This document shows, one piece after another, positions 59,282 to 64,000 of a stretch of 64,000 nucleotides of DNA. The stretch covers positions 4,464,001 through 4,528,000 of the forward strand of contig JAHREC010000013.1 in assembly GCA_020081605.1 (NCBI GenBank), written 5' to 3'. The notes beneath the pieces are model-generated. The model ran no database searches. It worked only from the letters and a program-made list of their open reading frames with translations, and had not been told where the DNA came from. The stretch's first letter is position 1. The number at the start of each line of letters is the position of its first letter. This stretch comes from Albifimbria verrucaria. Its lineage: Eukaryota; Ascomycota; Sordariomycetes; Hypocreales; Stachybotryaceae. A program made the translations under genes and the position numbers.

Positions 59282-62200
59282 ACCCAACTACCTAACTAAC
59301 TACTGCAAATGCAACTGCAACTGCACGTCCATGCCCTTGAGGCTTGTCCTTCTAAAAATGTGCCCTGCGCTCCATTCACCTTGCATCACGCATTTCCTCC
59401 TTCTCAACAACCTGGTAATTACACCGCACCTCCACATATGCTTCCTTACCTCTGGGACATCCAAAAATGAGGAGAAAAAAGCAAAGAAAAAGAGGAAACA
59501 AAAAGAAAAGGAGAAAAAGAGAGGGGTGCAGAGGCATGAACCCAACCGTTCTGTCTCGGTTTCATCGCCCTCGCACAACCGTGGTTCACCTCGGGTCAAA
59601 GCAAAAGAAGCCACAGATATCTGCAACGGGCATTGATGTGATCAATCTAACCTTGATGAGTGGCGCCCTCCTGCGATACCGCTCTCAGCATCCCTTTTCC
59701 CCTCGAACGGATTACCACCTTTCCGCGAGGCTTGGCCATGGCATGCAACGACGCAAGGATCTGGGTTCATCTATCTTCGACCGACCAACACGAGCGAACC
59801 CAAGGGGGCCGGCGTAGCATGGAGGCCGTAAATAGATACCTGACTACAACGCTGCTTGCCGTGGCTGCTCTGGCCGCCACGTCGTGCCACGATGGCATGC
59901 ATGGATGGCCCGTTACTTTGCTTTTCTTTGACCTGCTCTGCTTTGCTTTTGCGGCCGGTGAGGAAAGTCTCTCTCCGTGCCGGCATGCAATGCATGATGC
60001 GGGCAAAGGCCATGCCAATCCCATCTATAGATTGCAAGCTCGTTGGACACAGTACGGAAGTATCGTTGGGAAGCATCTCGACCCGCAGGCCGGCCCGCCG
60101 ATTGCTGAATCATCCCCAGCCACCCCTCGCGTCAGGGGACGGAGCATCGATGTGCATTTTCTGGGAGCCGTTGCATTTGGCTCCTTATCACATCCCTCTA
60201 GTCATGCCCATCTGAGAATGTCATCCAGCAAGCTAGGAGGCGCTTGTTATTACCCGATCCACCCCGCAACTATAGGTGATCTAGCTGATAGGTCTACATG
60301 CGTTCTCGTCCACCGACAAACACAGGCCAAGAAGCGTCATCTGACCGGGACTCATGAAGCACCATGCTGGCTCACGAGCTTGAGACGCCTCAATTGGGCC
60401 AAATCCTATTTCCAGGGACGCTGGCTGGAGATGTCGCCAAGGCAGTGCGCCTCGTTTTCTCTGCAACCGCCGATGTTTACATCCGAAGCTGGCGATCGAT
60501 TGCCCAATGCGTAGCAAGCGGCTGATCGTGCCGCTGGGGCCCATGCCGGTTAACCAGGTCGCCTCCCTGGATGATGCTCATTGTGCGCTTATGTAAGTAA
60601 TACTGCAGACGTTTGTCGCGGTAGTTTGGTTTTTAAAGTCATGCCCCTTGTTATTCCGTGGTGATCACATTCAGTCTTTTGATCCTCAGCTATAAAGGCA
60701 AGGGAACTGGACAAGGATCCTCAAAACCCCCCTCACAGAAACGTAGGTGCATGAAGGCGCGAAATTTACACATGATGTGCTGCTGTTGTGCTCAGTCCAC
60801 TTACTTCTCGATTGGACCAATCGAGCAGGCATGTATGCAGCTATTGCCGGAAAATAGAGATGCTTAGTACTTCGTGACCTCCCTGAACATGATTGTGGTG
60901 CGTTGGCTGTTGTCTTTGCATTAGCTGACTTATAAAACGGTTCATATTCACTAATTCGGTCTCGGTTATGCCATGCTTTCGGATGAGCATCCATTGACAC
61001 ATGAGGTTTTTTCCGAGTACAGAGCAAGGCTTCAGAGCTGCATAGACAGAATAATGAAAACCAATATTTGCCGGAAGCATGTGCCTGCAGATGGTTCCAA
61101 TCGCTTCAGTTCACTCACACTCCCACAACGGAACACTCTGGATAAGATAATCTCAGAGATCAAGTGATGCCAAGTCTACTCATGTGTCTTCCCAGCATCC
61201 TGAGCTGACGGCCAACCTCAAGTAAAAAGAGGCTAACATTGCACGGAAGCCCGAAGCCCTCTGGACCGAAAAAGAAGCCTTGGCACCATCACGCGGCTGT
61301 CGGCTGGCGCCTTTTCAGCTCAGTTACACTATCACACTCTCAGCTTCGCCATGGATCAGCTTAAACTTCAACAGACAGCTTCATATAACCCTAGGTCATC
61401 TTCGCATCGCTTACATGGGAATAGGAGCCATAGCGCCATACCGTCGAACTTCAATCTCTTGGACAGCCGAAGGGCGCAGTTAGATGAGCCAAGGACACTC
61501 GCAATATGCTCGTGCCGAGATTGACACCTCTTAGGCTTCATTTAATGGGGGTTTCATTTCCCATCTATGGAAACACGCTTTGACCTTCGAAGACCATGGT
61601 CGCAGGTGTTGAGCGTAGTAACGGCTGCTTTCTAAACACGGAGTCTGGGTACCAATCTCAACCTGGTTTCCTCCAAGCCGCTATTGCCGCCATAAGTTCC
61701 TTTGATACACGAATTACCCCTTTCAATGTCTATCAGGCTATTTTCTCACGATCACAAATGGAATTTCTAGCTTGCGCAATGCCTAAGACTAGAATACAAC
61801 AGCCATGGGCATTGCCAATCGTCACATCCAGTCAAAGCATTTCTCTCATGGCAACACCCTCCAGCATTTGTATTGCCATCTTGTATGCTTTGTAGCTCCA
61901 TCGCAAGCTGACATTTTGAAAGAATTATGGTCCATTTCTATCAACATACAATGACAATTAGTGACAAGTAGCGCAAATGCTTCTGCATATTGTACTCTCA
62001 GGGGTCGCGTGGCAGTTCGTCTGACATGAGTGGCTACTACTCCGCCCCAACTTGTCCCATAAAAGACGCCTGGTCCCGATGTCTAAAAGAGTATTGAGAG
62101 TGGCACTTAATACATCTTGGTGCTAATGTTTTCGACTCCTTGAGGTCTATATCTGTGTATGGATGAACTTCTGAGGTTACATGGTGTATGCATTGCGTAG

Positions 62201-64000
62201 CAGTCTCAAACCTGTGACATTCGCTTGTCTAGAGTTCCCGGGCTAAGTCAACAAGTTAATCCAATAGATTAAATCATCTTAACAACCCCATGGCAATAGT
62301 TAGGCGGCTACCAAATATTCCCTCGGACAAGCGCACGCAATTGAAGCCTTCATGTCTGGCCAGGCGTTCCAAGTGAGCCCGCAATAATGTCATTACCCCT
62401 TTATCAAGGTTTATGGATTGTACTCTATCTTGTCACAGCATTGCATGAATATGATCGACACATCATTCGGTCTCGCCGTCGCCATTTACTTTCCTAGACC
62501 CCAAAAGGAAGCTCTGGCGGTATGTTATCACAATTTACAAGGCTCTGCCTCGACCCATCCCAGTCACATTCAACTCATTGGTGAAGGAAGGGGTGATTGA
62601 GATGGATGTGGGGACGTGTGTAAGCCGAGCTAAATCGCCTAATCACAAGAGATCATCAGCAAGCCTCATGCAAGAATGTTCTCCAGGATCTTGCCGGCAT
62701 GTCCAGTAGACTGCAGCGGATATGAATCACATGAGGGGTCGTAGGATGAGGCCACTTGTGACTTTGATTGGAGCCTATGAGTGGCTCTTTGAAGCGATCT
62801 GTTTGATGACTCTTGACAATGCTGTGCGCGAGATAAACGGCACATATGGTCTTCATAGAGATGCTCTCAAAGTCTTTAAGTTATGTTCTCGTTACATAAA
62901 CCAAGAGATCGTGTCTTGTATGATCAGGCATATCTATTGACTACAAACTCGATTTGCTTGCAATCGCAAGACTATAATAGGCACATCGGATGGGGCCCAT
63001 CTTGTTGTTATGTTTCAACTTAGACAACATGTTCCACCACGAAGGCAAGTAACCTCGCTGTATCATCAGGGTAGAATCTATTTGAGGGACCGAAATCTGG
63101 GTCAAGGCAGTATCCATTGTCTCCTTCAGCTAGGGCATCCTAGACAGCGATCTTCTGCCACACTTATACACATCTGTTTGGGGCATATCATGTCGCGCTT
63201 GCCGCTTAAGAATACTTCAAGCTCAAGGTCCGTTCCGTCCCGGTCGGACATCCCCGACTCAAGTTCTCAGTCACTGTGGCACCGCTGACTTCAATAGTGT
63301 CAGGTCGCTCGTAGCGCTACTATTAATAAAACCTTTAGCTGTCACGTTCATGTTAGTCCATGGGTCATATGATCATCGCTCGACCATGGAAGACCTATCA
63401 TGCCCTGTCGTGATAACTCATAGCATAAGTCTCCAAGGGCGAATAAGAGAACAGTATGGCGGTAGAGCGATATCATTGGTACGAATCCCGCGATTACGCA
63501 GGGTGTTGATTGGACGTGAACGATTTGCCATCTGCAGTTTTAACCAACAGAATCGAGCGGAAATATAGCCACCACCGCTCGGAGCTTTGCAGGTGATCGT
63601 CCAGATTGGCAGCTGAGCAGCCGTCGCATAACTGGGCCGAAAGCCGGAAGTTCAACATGACTACATTCACGACAGGGGTTACGGATATTATCTGCGATCT
63701 TCACCCCCATCCATATCCCGGAGCTGCTTGATTAGTGTGGTATCAAGTGTACTTCCTACCCTATAGAAAACTAATGAGACGAAGATGCATGATGAATCAC
63801 TTGAGATATCAATCCGTAGATAGAGTTGCAACCATTTTCTCGTATTACCTGCACACATAAGAGCAATATGGAATCAGATCGTTATATACATCTCAAGGTT
63901 CTTTAACGCCTGGCGAAACTGCCCAATGTATATTGAAATCCTTAGTTGGGTCATGGAGTTCATCATTGCCTTTCGAGTTCAACCATTTCCACAGCATGAT

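Larger units (their letters stand above)
56892..64000. other. Seven-kilobase region without recognisable genes
   Basis: The first kilobase is probably the promoter/5' UTR of the WD40 scaffold. It then holds simple repeats (gggca units near 58357-58395; ccttg units 59229-59280), an A-rich AG tract (59466-59525), and from about 60600 onward a less GC-rich stretch with only short frames. A 285-codon plus-strand frame (59660-60514) lacks any recognisable motif and overlaps minus-strand frames of similar quality. Possible contents not excluded: lncRNA, decayed repeat, lineage-specific small genes. Confidence 0.5.

Noticed and set aside
59660..60514. A 285-codon plus-strand open frame
   Set aside because: No ATG at its open start, no recognisable domain, and comparable frames overlap on the other strand. 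The amino-acid order looks random.
1..64000. CRISPR array, insertion sequence or prokaryotic operon
   Set aside because: No regularly spaced direct repeats with unique spacers, no transposase frames and no polycistronic arrangement. The genome is eukaryotic.

Overview
The window looks like nuclear DNA of a filamentous ascomycete, most likely a sordariomycete of the order Hypocreales. Genes are spaced about 1-3 kb apart. Introns are short (about 50-110 nt) with GT..AG ends and ctaac/ctgac-like branch sites. The proteins are eukaryotic housekeeping proteins in filamentous-fungal form, plus a Zn2Cys6 regulator and a UBC-PARP fusion. Many intergenic stretches carry TACCTACC/GGTAGGTA clusters, a texture I associate with Hypocreales. 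The order-level call is inference.

Layout, left to right. 1-13 kb: partial threonine aspartase (-), ARP3 (+), ATX1 copper chaperone (-), SCP2-type thiolase (-), NAD(P)-binding Rossmann protein (+), Zn2Cys6 transcription factor (-). 13-23 kb: a 3-kb gene desert, TCF25/Rqc1 (-), Scd6/Lsm14 (-), and a VTI1 SNARE gene (-) whose 3' half is missing. 23-35 kb: COG2907-type FAD oxidoreductase (+), COX11 (+), ribosomal protein L26/uL24 (+), a large disordered unknown with an eIF4E-binding-like motif at its N-terminus (-), small SET/post-SET protein (+). 35-50 kb: PARP6/8-like ADP-ribosyltransferase fused to an E2 (+), PRPP synthetase (-), Pol III subunit RPC9 (+), an atypical Rho GTPase (-), PUS3 (+), GPI15/PIG-H (-). 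51-57 kb: a 1,600-residue WD40/Gemin5-like scaffold (-). 57-64 kb: no recognisable gene, only simple repeats and non-coding sequence.

There is no operon or obvious biosynthetic cluster. Several neighbours share a theme of translation and RNA (TCF25/Rqc1, Scd6, L26, PUS3, RPC9, the candidate 4E-binding protein), but I take this as coincidence of housekeeping gene order.

A major technical point governs the annotation. Many conserved genes (ARP3, ATX1, L26, SCD6, TCF25, VTI1, PRPP synthetase, the Rho GTPase, the SET protein, PARP-E2, the WD40 scaffold, the Zn2Cys6 factor, PUS3) are broken by small length errors, mostly one missing base, usually in C/G, A or T runs. For ARP3, SCD6, L26, TCF25, PRPP synthetase and the scaffold I counted exon lengths, and restoring the runs gives an exact multiple of three. 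I therefore treat these as one intact gene each with sequence-level errors, not as pseudogenes. Coordinates span the whole gene, introns and frame breaks included.
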